Below, piece after piece: positions 1-10,982 of a DNA stretch of 64,000 bases. The notes below the pieces were generated by a model, which was not told where the DNA came from, did no database searches, and was given only the letters and a program-made list of their open reading frames with translations. Source of the DNA: Chlorophyllum brunneum (Eukaryota; Basidiomycota; Agaricomycetes; Agaricales; Agaricaceae); contig OY756142.1 of NCBI GenBank assembly GCA_963576785.1, forward strand, positions 3,162,001 to 3,226,000, given 5' to 3'. The position numbers and the translations under genes were made by a program. Positions within the stretch are counted from its first letter, which is position 1, and each line of letters starts with the position of its first letter.

Positions 1-557
1 ACAAGGCGCAGAATAGAGTAGACCAGCTGTCGGCGTCCTTCAAAGATGATTTATTCTGGGCTGATGGGATAGTGTTCCTCAAGTCGAGGCGGCTGGGTCA
101 GTCGTGGTCGGAGGATCTTGTGGGGGATATCTTCCCTTGCATGGAGGGAGTAAAAAAGTCGTTCGACCCTCTTCGGGAGTACTTCAAAGCCCTCGAAGTC
201 TACCTCCGCACTCTGAGGGACGAGATCTCGGAGGAGCTCCGTGGAAACGATATGGCACACGCACTGTCCTCGATCTCCTCCCTTCATCTACCCCCACCAG
301 TCCTCACACCCACACCGCCCCGTGATTACGACGAGATGGAAACCAATATTGTTTCCGAGAGGTGGAGCGCATATGGTATGGCCAGGTTCGGTGTGTGGGC
401 GGACGTCGAGGGTGCCCAGTCATTGTTCAGGAGAGATTTTACCGTTGCTGGTGATACTGGGGATGACAGCGAGCAACGTAGGAGATCGAGCGGTGTTCGA
501 GGTGTAGTCCGACGGGTTTCATCTGTGTTTAATACATCATCGATATACGTCTTTTAA
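1..557 (+). CDS. Family A protein, copy A0 (3' part, enters from left edge)
   Basis: Only the C-terminal 184 or so codons are inside the window; the reading frame is open from base 3 to the stop at 555-557. The protein matches the C-terminal half of the complete copies A1-A3, A5 and A6, and carries the 'EGVKKSFDPLREYFKA' variant shared with A1 and A5. The tail is rich in Ser and Arg (residues RRVSS near the end), as in all copies. I do not recognise a known domain: no signal peptide, membrane segment or catalytic motif is visible, and the composition suggests a helical soluble protein. B1 and then C1 follow on the opposite strand, the same order as in the inverted block at 51-57 kb. Whether the missing 5' part is intact cannot be seen. 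Confidence 0.75.
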   Translation, partial: KAQNRVDQLSASFKDDLFWADGIVFLKSRRLGQSWSEDLVGDIFPCMEGVKKSFDPLREYFKALEVYLRTLRDEISEELRGNDMAHALSSISSLHLPPPVLTPTPPRDYDEMETNIVSERWSAYGMARFGVWADVEGAQSLFRRDFTVAGDTGDDSEQRRRSSGVRGVVRRVSSVFNTSSIYVF

Positions 558-1164
558 TTCTGTTTCTTTTTATCGTTCACCTTGCTTATACCGAGATCTG
601 TACCTTTCCATACGTTCATACGTCTCCGAATACTCTATTTCCTTCCGACTCTTGATTTCAGAGCACGAAGACAGTGAATGCTGCCTTAGCAGCATAACAC
701 GTTAACCCGCTTAGTAAGATCTCCTATTTTCACCTAAAACATAGTGACAACCGCCATCTACATAATCCCAGTGTGAGTCTTCCAACGTGCCTTCAAACCC
801 CTTGTAACTTGTCCCGCTATGCGACCTGGGGGGATGGTATTTCCAGTTCTTACTCCACTTGAGCCGTTCTCGCTCATGGCGTCTATCGGGGCCTGTTCGT
901 CGATTTCGGGTCACCGTCAATTCTAGTTTTAGTAGAATACTGGCATTCGAACATGCAACACTGGTCCCCACAATCACTCAGTGGCTTTAGGCAGTGGGGA
1001 GGGTGCGAGTCGCTATGCCAGACCGACTTTGGTTGGTTTGCATGAGACTGACACATTCTCCGAAGTCCTCGAAATCGTGGTTATGTGCTCAAGTTATCCA
1101 AGGCAACTCATTTAGCTTTGTATACAGAGAAAAGCACTGTCATTGAAGATCACGATGGTGAGAG
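558..1164. other. A-B intergenic spacer, duplicated
   Basis: No gene is seen. This spacer between the tail of A0 and the 3' end of B1 recurs, in reverse complement, at about 56040-56633 between B5 and A5. Parts of it recur after A1 (8690-9000), after A3 (15990-16320) and before B4 (36850-37490). The A 3' flank has a recognisable text (CACCTTGCTTATACCGAGAT). Confidence 0.6.
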
Positions 1165-2331
1165 CGTAGCTTCAATAAGACCCATCTCCCCAAGATCCGA
1201 AATTTGCACTGAAGACCGCAGTCCTCCCAAGCCCAACATAATCATTGAGTCCGCGTATCTTACTGTTTGATAACATCATATTGGTGAAATCGAGGAGATA
1301 TTGGCAAATGCGCCCAGCGCCATAGTTGGGCAAGACCGGGGGAGGAGCTTGTTTGGTGTCTGACTCGTTGTCCGGAGACCTATGAGCTCCCTGTATAATG
1401 CATTCGTCTAGATCAGGTCAGGATTAATTCAGGGTCTATACCACAAGCAAATAGAAGTGGTGGAGACTCACAAAACATGACTCGACTGGAAGGATCGTTG
1501 TCGGGCTAGTCGTAACTGATCACCTATCAGAACCTTGATCAGAATAAACTCTAGAGAACTTACATGACATTCTTGGGCAACATATAACCAGTCAGAATAA
1601 AAACCCGGAATGTTGAGGAAATGAGGCTGACCAAGTAGATATCGCAAGTGGGAATGGGCGATTCCTTGAAAAAATCCATGCCTTTGAATTCGACTCTTCC
1701 TTCAGAAAGTCCTTCAGGGTATTCTTACGGCCATATCTCATTCTTCGCCTCCTCGATGCGTTCTGGCAGGTCTTGTAGCTTCAAGCGTAAGTGTGGATAG
1801 CGCCTACAAAGGCGTCGGGCAATGCCGCCGTTGCTGGGGATATCCAGCAGCTCGGTCGAAGTAAGAATCCTGAACGGCGTACGAATGACCGCTTTCAGAA
1901 ATCGAGAAGGTTGTTAGTCAATCAGAGTACCGCTGTGGTATCATATTCTTCCGCCTTGGCACAGACATGGACACAATTGGCTGCGACAGATAGGAATAGA
2001 TGAAAATCACTCCATGTCAGACGTTGGGTTGGATTTGAGGAGTTCGGTACTGAGGCGGCCGTCAGCGAAAACGCCCTGGGAGACTGGGATGGGTCGGCGT
2101 AAGACGTCTGCCTTAAGATACGTTTTTTCGGCTTACTTGCGTTTACGGAAAATATGGTACGAGTAGAGCAAGCGGAATACCCTTCCCGGTTTTCCCATCA
2201 CTATGCCACATCGTTTATTGATTTCTGAGACGTGACAGTATATCAGCAATCCCAGCCCTCAATGCCACCGTAATACAAGCGCTGGAAATGAGGGAAACCA
2301 GACCCGAAATTTCATTTGGTGTCGTAGACAT
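1165..2331 (-). pseudogene. O-methyltransferase pseudogene B1
   Basis: This is a decayed copy of the family B OMT gene. The ATG at 2331 and the first 18 codons (MSTTPNEISGLVSLISSA) survive. Exon 1 is then joined directly to the middle of exon 3 (the ITVALRAGIADIL helix), which deletes the 3' part of exon 1, the 12-nt micro-exon and the introns. The frame stops soon after. Further downstream, exon 6 and the SAM-binding start are missing, so the exon 5 remnant abuts the IARRLC(R)RYP helix near 1800-1860. Recognisable remnants of exons 7-10 run down to about 1165. The TATA-like box of intact copies is mutated. The same exon 5/7 junction occurs in B5, so the two share ancestry. No functional product is expected. 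Confidence 0.85.
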
Positions 2332-3325
2332 GCTGAAGAGAGAAGGTGAAACGGTTAGCTTACCCATAGACCTGCACCCAAGGGTCCACAGGAAATTCGC
2401 CTCAACCTCAGGTATCCCAGATCTATGATACGTCCACTGGCCTGTGACTGATTCCCAAGCAGTCAACAGATCCGGTCCTCAGTGGAGAAACCCCCTCCGC
2501 ATCATAATTGGTGACCCCAGTTTGTTCATCTCGTTTGGAACTGTGCCAAGGCCGCACGTACTGCACCTAATGTCAAGTAAATACATAAAATGACGACTTG
2601 GGGTTTGGCGCACGTGTAAATGCCCATGCCGTTCGCCATATGGACATACAGGTCGTGTAAAGTTACCAACCACCCATATGTCTAGTAATGGAGAGGATTA
2701 GCCACAGTCTAAAGAACTAAGAAGGCTAGGCGGACAGAGAAGTAGCAAACCCAGGAAAAGAGAAGAGATATACCGGTGAAAGCCCTGTATCAAAAAAATG
2801 ACCTCCAGACCCTTTGACAAGAGGGTAAAGGGTGGAGGGAAGAACAGCATAACGAACCCGAGTCAGGGGTCGTTCACCGCCTTCCTAACTACAGAGAGCG
2901 ACACTCAGCACCATCTCGTCGATCACGCTCTCCCAACACTGGTCCATTCCCAAAGCCGAGGAAAAGATGGGAATGCCTCAGTCCAGCTACGTCGGCTCTT
3001 CGCCAACTAGACGGATGCATGGGAAGATAAAGGGGATACGTAGCCTAGCAACCTCCCTCCCCCCGCGAAAACAACAGGAAAAGAAAGTAGGAGTGCGAGA
3101 ACCAACTCACATAACCGCTAGTATTTCATCCGGGCTCAAAAACACCACCGATGCGTTGGAATGCCTGAGCGATAGTGGCTTGGGAGCCACAGTCAGTGTC
3201 ATTATGTCTGAAGAATAGTCGGATGTACTGACTTCAACCGGGGACGCCTTGTGGGAAAGGTCATGTCAGTATCAGGGTCGCGTGATCAAATTGAACGTTC
3301 ACAGGTACCACCACGTCTGGCTGGG
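2332..3325. other. Intergenic: B upstream region and insertion
   Basis: The first 150 bases are the B-family promoter region, related to those upstream of B2, B4 and B5. From about 2480 to 4110 the sequence has no counterpart in the inverted block at 53.9-54.6 kb, so it looks like an insertion between B1 and C1 that carries the small gene at 3326-3990. Short open frames here resemble nothing I know. Confidence 0.5.
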
Positions 3326-3990
3326 ATGGATCAGGACCACAACAATCCTCGTGTACCTTATATCCAATTGCCTGCGCCGGTCCCTGTAATCGATCAACAT
3401 CCTCCTGCAAATTGGAGTGCGATTGGAAACGCTCCTCAGGTTTTAAGTGCAGAGGTTCCCAGAATCCCTACCATTGTGCGTATGTGTCGATCTCCGTGCG
3501 CCCCAGGATTGATTTTGTAGTATCAGAATGCCGATGCCCGGATGGATGCCCTTGTGGACCGCGTAAACAATCTGATAAATGAATTCAATGCCTTCACACA
3601 GCAAGTTATCCCCCAAATCACGGCCACAAATCAAGCCTGTCTTGTAATCCAGGCTGAGTTTGTCCTTCAATTGTTCATCTGCTCTCACTCTCTTATTGCT
3701 TTCCCAGGTTGGCTCTCATCCCGATCCGCATTACCAATGCCTCGTCCAGTATTAATGCACCATTGTCCTACCCGCCCGGCCACGTTGCTGGCGGGCCTCT
3801 TCCTGGAACAAAGTTAGAGGCCCTGCAGGTAAATGGTAAAACACTTGATTCTTTTATGTGGTCTACTGTGATAAAAACTGTCCCATTAGGAGCTCAAGCT
3901 GCTGCTGCTCTCCAAGCACTTGGTGTCCAGAATATTCCGACTGCCGCAGTGGAGAGGATCAATGTTTTCCATTCCTACCTTGGGATCTGA
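3326..3990 (+). CDS. Small fungal protein of unknown function (coil plus C-terminal helix-turn motif)
   Basis: Splice-aware reading gives a 171-aa protein from exons 3326-3475, 3521-3657, 3708-3835 and 3890-3990. The third intron is 54 nt and in frame, so a 189-aa retained form is also possible. The N-terminus is Pro-rich (INxLPAPVPV-like, then HPPANWSAIG). The middle is a heptad-like helix (RMDALVDRVNNLINEF). The C-terminal part reads ITNASSSINAPLSYPPG, then an Ala-rich helix ending in YLGI. That layout resembles uncharacterised proteins common in mushroom-forming fungi, in which a coiled region is followed by an 'RLFNAS...APL.YP' segment. No function is known to me. The start was chosen as the last Met before the conserved part; Met at 3251 or 3263 would add residues. 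It sits between B1 and C1 in sequence absent from the sister block. Confidence 0.6.
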
Positions 3991-4203
3991 TGGGAAGCGG
4001 TTGCACGGTGTTTTGTCCAGGTTAGGTAAAGCGGGTTGTTAAAGTGCTCTATTTGTGAATATGCGTCTCGGCAATGATATATGTGGAGGACCTGCCAACA
4101 GGCAGTACGTTTTCTTGGCCAGAATGCGACAAGTCACAGGAAGGCAAGTAACATCTTATCAAACCCTCGGCAGCCATCAACAATCTCTTCAACACCAACA
4201 GCC

Positions 4204-6299
4204 CTGAACCTGTCCCTACTCATCAAATTCCTCCTAACCCTCCTCTCCCCACCAACCACACCTTCCGGCGTCCTCCCCCACTGCAGAACTGCAGAGGGGG
4301 AAGTGGTTGTAATACAGACACCGCGGATGAGGCCGAGACCAATACAGGATGATTCTGAAGGAGGTGGTGGAGGTTGTACTTGCGCGTAGGGAAGAGGGGT
4401 TGAGTTCCTGTATTCCGTTCCAGCACTGTCATTGGGTATAAAGTGCTGATGATCTGGTCGTATGAATCCAACAAGTGCGCCATTCAGGACTCGTCCAATT
4501 TCCTCCGGCACGACGTCCTCACTACCTGCACCCGTAAGGATGACTTGATCGAATGCAACTCTGACGTCGACTTCGAAAGGTGGGATTGCGCAAAGAGGGA
4601 GATCGGTATCCCAAAACTGGTCGGTCAGCTATTTGTAACTCAGGAGGCCGTTCAAGAAGTGGGAGCTTTCTTTTGGTATGGGTGGGAAGTAGAACAAGAT
4701 CGAAATTGTCCAGTAATCCGCAGGTGTACTGGGACCGGCTCAAGTACATGCGTGTTTCCCACATTACTGTCAGTCTTGTAGATGTCCAGGAAGGCGGGTA
4801 CGATGGGTAGGAAAAGCTTGGTTCGTCACTTTTGAACTGAGATACTTCACTGGGCTCGACCCCAATTTTCTGCATCAAATCCGCACCCGGACCCTTGGTC
4901 CATCCCATTGCATTCACAACCAGCGGGACCGTATCAGTAATCCTTCCATCAACCTTCCAAACCTCGACCAGGTCTCTCACCCCTTCCAGGTAAGCCGCTG
5001 GAGACGCCTTCAGGGTTGTCGCACCAAAAAAGTGCACTCTGAATGGGATAGCGGGATGCGTATGCGGTGGCCCGAACACAGGTTGCGAAATGGCACTCAG
5101 CGCAAGTAATCCGCCCGGTGTGAACTCCGACTGGCCCATAGGCAACATGTGAATAGCGAGAAAGGAGGGTGTTGAGGAGTGTCCGTGCAAACGTTGATTT
5201 TCCGCATTTCTTCTGTCCTTTGACCAGGTACGTTGGATTTGTGGGGAAGGTTGAGAAGGGGTCTGGAGGCTTGACAGTGCTTCGGACCATGTTGACGGAA
5301 GGGTGAAAGGAGTAGTGTCGCGAGTTTGCTTTCTGACCTGATGAAGCCGCGTCAGACGGGCAGAGAACGAAGAGATGATTGTTCACATACCAGGTAGAGG
5401 CTGGGTATTTGAAACGGCGATGACACTGAATCGCGCGCCCAACCCGAAGGTTCGTACACGTCCTCGAAGATCCGGCATATCCGACCAAGGCCTTCCACGC
5501 CTGTTCGTAATTCCTGCAGTAGCACCATCGCTACCCATGATTGCATATGGTGATAAAGGGGAGGGGGTCGTCCTGAGACATCGACTGCACTCGTGCTCCC
5601 AGCATGACCCTCGATTATGGGAAGAGGCGAGGATCGAGGAGCGAATATGTTGTACGAGACTGTCGACGGAAGTAAAGGAACGCCGTTCACCAGCACCCTT
5701 CAGGAGCGTGAGTCTACACGTTGCAAGGATGTAAGCTGTCTCCCCTTACCCCAGAATCACGATTGTCCCTTCCCCTTCCGCCAAGCCCATATTCCTGGTA
5801 TCGATGTCCGACAAGTGGTACAGGTTCTGTCCGAGGACCAGTGTAAATGCTGATAATGTTGCGCCAACCTTTGCTTGTGGCAGGCGAGAAAATCGAGCAG
5901 GGTACGTGAATCAAATCGAACATGTCCATTGGTGCTTCCTCCTCATTAGCCAGGGGAACGCTAGGCGACCATGCACGCTTCCCTGGTCGTGGTGGAGGGG
6001 TAGGAAGCATTTCAATGTCTGAGTCGTCTGGAGAAAGCTGGGAGACAGGTTCTCCCTTTTCACCGTCGTCGGACTCGATGACAATCGCGTCGTCTTGGGA
6101 TCTGAACGCATCTGGCTTGGGTTTGGGCGATGCAGGCGCCACGTTTTTGTTTCTTCGAGGGTGGTTTTGCATGCTGGGAGGAGTGTTTCCGTTTGGGAGA
6201 TTGGACAGGAGGTTGTGACGGAGGGCTGGGTGTTGTGCTCTCTTCTTGTTGTCGCGGAGCAGCCCTGACTGCCTTACGGGCTGTTATAGCACTGATCAT
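4204..6299 (-). pseudogene. GRC3-like polynucleotide 5'-kinase pseudogene C1
   Basis: This is a reverse-strand relic of a GRC3 gene, compared with the intact copy C3 at 51543-53908. The N-terminus (MISAITARKAVRAA) and the Walker A segment ([10 protein letters not shown], near 5190-5225) are still readable but lie in different frames. There are several internal deletions: VAYVLAGDEEGAD is missing after EVWKVD; residues after QKI are lost; about 57 codons between the PSAVL and QWGR segments are missing near the C-terminus. C1 shares with C2 a 22-nt loss after LEPVPV. The normal stop TAG has become CAG. Intact GRC3 acts with Las1 in ITS2 processing during 60S ribosome maturation; this copy cannot encode that enzyme. 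Confidence 0.88.
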
Positions 6300-6605
6300 A
6301 GGATTCCTTGAGTCAATCGCGAACATACCAGCCCAATACTTACCCCTGAATATTGAAGTCGCAAACGAAAATGATTTAGTTGATGGCATCAATCACTGTG
6401 ACACAGCCTCACATTTCTGATGTCCTTGGCTCAAAGCAACACACCAGAAAAGATCTCCGCATTCCGGGTCGAAGTCCCGTACTGATAGAGCGCTCGTTGT
6501 AGCTTGGGAGATGCAAGTAGTAACCACCGACATTCATTCATTCATTCAGTGGCCACTATAAGGGTCCTATGGTGGCAACCTAAAGAAGTTCATAAGTGAG
6601 GCATG
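6300..6605. other. 5' flank of C1, end of inverted-repeat arm
   Basis: The sequence upstream of C1 matches, in reverse complement, the 5' flank of C3 at about 51265-51542, including the ATTCATTCAGTGGCCACTAT segment near 6535-6558 and the GAAGTTCATAAGTGAGG segment ending near 6605. A few bases beyond 6605 the text changes to the family A upstream region. The arm boundary is therefore close to 6605. Confidence 0.65.
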
Positions 6606-7540
6606 TCCCGCCGAATACAGGCTTTGATGAAAACATCCGACCACCTGTTGTGAATCCTGAATCACATTTGATGTGCGGTAAGCGTGAACAGCAAAAAAAA
6701 AGCATATTAGAGAGATTGTATGTAACTGTTCCGCATAATTGGGTGCGCGTTGACGCTTGTCTACAATCCCGTCTAACCCTCCGCCTGTAAAGGCCAGTGG
6801 CGATGGGAGGAGGCGTCCCACCTCCTTACTTTCGGGCCCCACTCACATTGATCCGCCACCTCGCCTTAGCAATCAAATTACTCCTCAATCGTTGATCGTA
6901 CCCACGTGCTCAAAACCCATAACGTTGTTACTCTTTTCCAAAGCTCGGAACTCATTTGCCCGTGTTTTAGAGCACTGCCTCAGTGGACGATCGTTGATTA
7001 CTTCCGCACTTTCCAACTATCAGCCACGTGAATATCTGTGCAGCACCCGGACGAGACCCGGCCAGTGCAATAGATCCGGGAATCCCAAGAATACCCTACA
7101 TCTCCTGATCGCAACACCCTGTTTCACACCACCATAGCCGGACCTGCATTGGCGCTTGTGTACTGGTCAGTATGTGCCCGGCGGTCACCCTCAATCCTCT
7201 GTCTGCAATGGCTAGTGGCGCCTGAGCGCTCCTCCCTCCTGTCTGGAAGTCAGGAAGGAGGTCAGCTTCAGTGAGGTTTGTCTCCTGCATCGTTCCGTCA
7301 TGCGTCGTGAGGATTATCCTACATTCAAGTATCTATTATCTCCTTGCTTTTGGCCATTCGCACCACCAAATCTCTGGACTGTCGCAGCCAAATTACTCCT
7401 CGGCCGTCGATCACAGATTGCTGATCGTTCTCATGTGCTTGAATCCCCGTGACGACATTACTTGCCCGTGTTTTTGGGTGGTCGATCGTTGATTGCTTCC
7501 GCACTTTCTCTGTCATCAGCTATTTCTCCTGATATCATTA
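6606..7540 (+). promoter_or_regulatory. Upstream region of A1 made of two tandem, diverged units
   Basis: Two similar stretches, about 6750-7135 and 7140-7535, each run through the same landmarks: GACGCTTGT or GGCGCTTGTGTACTGG, a CCCTC(CG)TCTG..TGGC segment, CACC..C(T)CAATC, CGTTGATC, a CACGTG-like box, TGACG or ACGTT, ATTACTTGCCCGTG, then GATCGTTGATTRCTTCCGCA. The second unit runs into the TATA-like sequence TATTTAATA at 7543-7551. Equivalent double units precede A2, A3, A5 and A6, so this is part of the duplicated gene cassette. Regulatory function is inferred from the boxes and position. Confidence 0.5.
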
Positions 7541-7610
7541 TGTATTTAATAACCCAACCTTCGCAGAAATTGGCCAAGTTAACCTGACTTACAACTACTA
7601 TCATCACACA

Positions 7611-8678
7611 ATGTCGCAATTCACCACTTCGCAATGCTTGAAATTCACCGAGCAGGGTCTTGTGGTGAGCACATAGTGTTTGCTCTGGCACCACGTCGAC
7701 TTATCTCGCCCTCGCCAGTACCCGCCTACCCAGGTTGTCACTCAGATGCCTGTGGATGCAGTCAAAGCACTCCACACCATCTCGGACGACCTCTATCGCT
7801 CCATCTTCAGCCACCACAGGCGGTTCAACTCGTTCAGGAGACGCTTCACCGACCTCGATGAGCTCTTTCAGGGCCATCGTCGTACCCTCTCCACCTTCCT
7901 CGAACGAGAATTCGCCATCCCCTTTGCTCGCATCGCCAAATACAACGTCAAATATGCCTCTCTCATCCGCACAGTGTCCCAGTACTCCCACTTGACCAAC
8001 CCTGCCCATCCTTCCTGGTGTCCCGACTCTGACCCTATGGTCGGTGACTGCCTTGTCTCCATCATGGAATCCATCGGGGCGTGCTGGGACTTGTGTCGTG
8101 CGATTGTGGCGAGTATAGAGAAGGCGCAGAGCAGAGTAGACCAGCTGTCAGCGTCATTCAAGGACGACTTGTTCTGGACTGATGGGATAGTGTTCCTCAA
8201 GTCGAGGCACCTGGGTCAATCGTGGTCGGAGGATCTTGTGAGGGATATCTTCCCTTGCATGGAGGGGGTAAAAAAGTCGTTTGACCCTCTGCGAGAGTAT
8301 TTCAAAGCACACGAAGTTTACCTCCGCACCCTCAGGGACGAGATTTCGCAGGAGCTCCACGGAAATGACATGGCACACGCACTGTCGTCGATCTCGTCCC
8401 TTCATCTACCCCCTCCAGTCCTCACACCCACACCACCCCGTGATTTTGACGAGATGGAAACCAATATTGTTTCCGAGAGGTGGAGTACCTATAGTACCTT
8501 AGTCAGGTTCTGCATGTGGAAAGACGTCGAGGTTGTCCAGTCATTGTTCAGGGGAGAGTTTACAGTTACTGGTGATGCTGGGGATGGTAGTGAGCAATGT
8601 AGGAGATCAGATGGTGTCCGGGGTGTAGTTCGACGAGCATCATCTGCATTTGGTAGATCATCGATACATGTCTCCTAA
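7611..8678 (+). CDS. Family A protein, copy A1 (complete)
   Basis: Two exons, 7611-7664 and 7734-8678, separated by a 69-nt GT-AG intron, encode 332 aa. Exon 1 gives MSQFTTSQCLKFTEQGLV; exon 2 continues VVTQMPVDAVKALHTIS. The exon 1 start is preferred over the in-intron ATG at 7680 because exon 1, the splice sites and a TATA-like box (7543-7551) are conserved in all copies. The protein has no signal peptide or membrane helix. Its first 250 residues look helical and charged, the segment LTPTPPRDFDEMET is conserved, and the tail is Ser/Arg-rich. No known domain or catalytic motif is evident to me. A1 has the 'EGVKKSFDPLREYFKA' type of second half, shared with A0 and A5, but an N-terminal half nearly identical to A3. 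Function unknown. Confidence 0.85.
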
Positions 8679-10000
8679 TTCTCTGTCTCATTCTCTTTCA
8701 CCTTGCTTATACCGAGATATGTACTGCTTCATACGTTTCCGAATATCCTATTTCATTCTCTCTCCTTCCGACTTTTGATTTGAGAGCACAAAATAGTGAA
8801 TGCCGCCAAGGCAGCATATACAGACAGATCAACCCACTTGGTAGGATCTCCTATCCCCACCCGCATAGTGACAACCGTCATCTACATAATCCCAGCATGA
8901 GTCTTCCAACGCGCCTCCAAACCCCTTGCAACTGGTGCCGCTATGCGACCTGGGGAGACAATACTTCTAGTTCTTACAGCAGTCGAAGGGTTTTCGCTCA
9001 CTATGACGTCAGGACTTGTCCATCACATCGTTAAGCCTCTTCAAAACGCAAATCTTCAGCAACGAATCGACAAACACTTCCCAAGAGTGCTTGAACCTCC
9101 GCAGCATAGGTGTATAGCCGGTGGAGGACCTGCTTCTACTGGAAGAGCCTCTCGGTACGCGAAGTTGGTTGTGAATGGTCCATGGAAACCCTCCAAAATT
9201 TCCTACTGATACGAGCGAGGTGCTTACCTATATGCTGAAATGTCCAGCCAGTGGTGACTGGCGTCTCTTTGTCACAGGATTTGAAGGGCTGGCAGCGATT
9301 CGCATTTGTCACCACCACTTCGCTCATCAACATACTTCACGAATGGTGACACTGGTCCGAGAAACCAGCAGCATGACTTCCGCTCGCGAGCTCCATCAAA
9401 CTCGCAATCTCGTGGTGTCTCACCCTTCCGATTCATTCAAAAGATTTCGACGGCTGTACACCAGAGCAAACATCAATGTGATGACTGGGAAGAAAACCCG
9501 TTACAGCAGAGCACGCAATTCGTCCATCACTGTATCGTCAAGCCCAAGACGTCACTAGAGAGGGGCGGGCCAGTAGGTGACAGTGCAGTGGCCGACGTTG
9601 GCCTTGGCGTGGCTGCTATGGGTTCTGGACAAACACGTTTGGAAGCAATTATCAACACAAACTGCGCAATATTACCCGGAAAATATTATGGAGGAGAGTA
9701 ATCGGGGGGAGTCCTTATATTAATTAAGTAGAACCCTGGCGGGTGTTGAAAAGCTGCATATTGTTACGTACTAATGGGACCATCAATATCCGTCAGATTG
9801 ATCAATATCGGTAGAAAGGAGGTCATACATGACAGCAAACCAATATATCTTCGAGATTACGATGGTAATGAGTGTAGAGCCCGAGGGAAATGCCGCGGGG
9901 CTGAGAAAGATCCACCTCTGAAACCACCTGGTATGTCAGACACATGAATTTAGCAACCCGCATTGACATGAGTCATTCTCAACATGTTGAGCACTAAGCA
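8679..10000. other. Intergenic after A1
   Basis: 8679-9000 is the conserved A 3' flank and spacer. From about 9020 to 9950 the sequence is not matched elsewhere in the window as far as I can see. Open frames at 9175-9558 and 9306-9701 overlap in different frames, lack recognisable motifs and splice signals, and are not called as genes. Confidence 0.5.
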
Positions 10001-10260
10001 AAATAGCACAGTCTTATGATTCTCGTGGCTGCATAACACAACCCCACCAAGTATCATAGGAGGCTCACTGATCGATCGTTGATTCCAGATAGTTGATCGT
10101 TCCCACGCCTGAGGAACCCCCCTCTTATCCTGGGGGAAGGTGATGCACGGGAGCATACAAGTTCCACGAGATACTACAGAGCTGCACCCCAAGTCAACTC
10201 CCTCGAAATCTTTCTTGGCAATTTTCGAGGAAATATTTGTCGCACGACCTTCCAGATGAT
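9950..10260 (+). pseudogene. Decayed coding-like segment upstream of A2
   Basis: This stretch is a diverged copy of the segment at about 62392-62640 (reverse strand, upstream of A6). There, a frame of 119 codons stays open (helical text such as LIDRFLQLVDRFHALGTS). Here the same text is interrupted by stops and frameshifts (for example a TAA after LVAA and indels near 10050-10130). It may be a relic of a small gene, or simply homologous non-coding DNA whose other copy has an open frame by chance. Confidence is low. Confidence 0.3.
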
Positions 10261-10920
10261 CGTTGATGGTTTGATGGTTCCCACGTGCTTGAAACCCCGT
10301 GACGTCATTACTTGAGCAAGTCGGAAGCTCGTTTGTCCGTGTTTAAAACATTGATTGCTTCCGCACTTTCCAACTGTCAGCCACGCAAACGTGTGTGTAG
10401 TGAAAGCTACTCCTGAATTATAACCGGCCGGTGCGGTACACCCGGTCCCAACTGCATGGCTTCCAACTCACGATCGCGGCACTCCCGCTCCGCTTAACTG
10501 GGGACTTGTTTACTGGTCAGTAAATGTCCAGCAGTCAAACCCTCCGTCTGTAGTGGCTAATGGCAAAGCACAGCGTGAGCGGCCCTCCCTCCTGTCTGGA
10601 ATGCTTCTAAAATCCGAGAATGGTACCGTCATGCGTCATGAAAATTATCCTATATTCAAGCATGTTCTCGCCATTCGCACCACCTGTATTTCATCTGTCA
10701 TTCAAACCTTTACAGTCAAATTACTCCTTGACCGTCGATCTGTGATCGTTGATCGCCCACACGTGCTCGAAGCTCCTGTAATGTTGTTACTATTTTCCAA
10801 AGCTCGCCCCCGCACTCGTTTGCCCGTGTTTTAGAGCACTGCCTCTGTGGATGATCGTTGGTTACTTCCGCATTTCCTCTGACGTCACAACTATTTCTCC
10901 TGATATCATTTATGTATTTA
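10261..10920 (+). promoter_or_regulatory. Upstream region of A2 with CACGTG and TGACGTCA boxes
   Basis: A perfect E-box-like CACGTG lies at 10282-10287 and a perfect CRE-like palindrome TGACGTCA at 10300-10307, 12 nt apart. A second, weaker unit with CACGTG near 10760 and TGACGTCA near 10880 follows. Then come CTCCTGATATCATT and a TATA-like TATTTAATA (about 10915-10923), some 60 nt before the A2 start. The pairing and spacing recur upstream of A3 and A6. bHLH and bZIP factors are the usual ligands of such boxes; binding here is inference. Confidence 0.5.
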
Positions 10921-10982
10921 ATACCCCAGACTCCGCGGAAAAGAGCCAACTTAACGTGACATTCAACCACCACCATCACACA

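Noticed and set aside
6464..6482. CGGGTCGAAGTCCCG, resembling a tRNA T-arm
   Set aside because: No A box or cloverleaf in the preceding 80 bases.
7701..8405. Open frames of 80-110 codons antisense or out of frame to each family A gene
   Set aside because: They recur in every copy only because the A coding sequence is conserved, have no splice or start context of their own and give low-complexity text.
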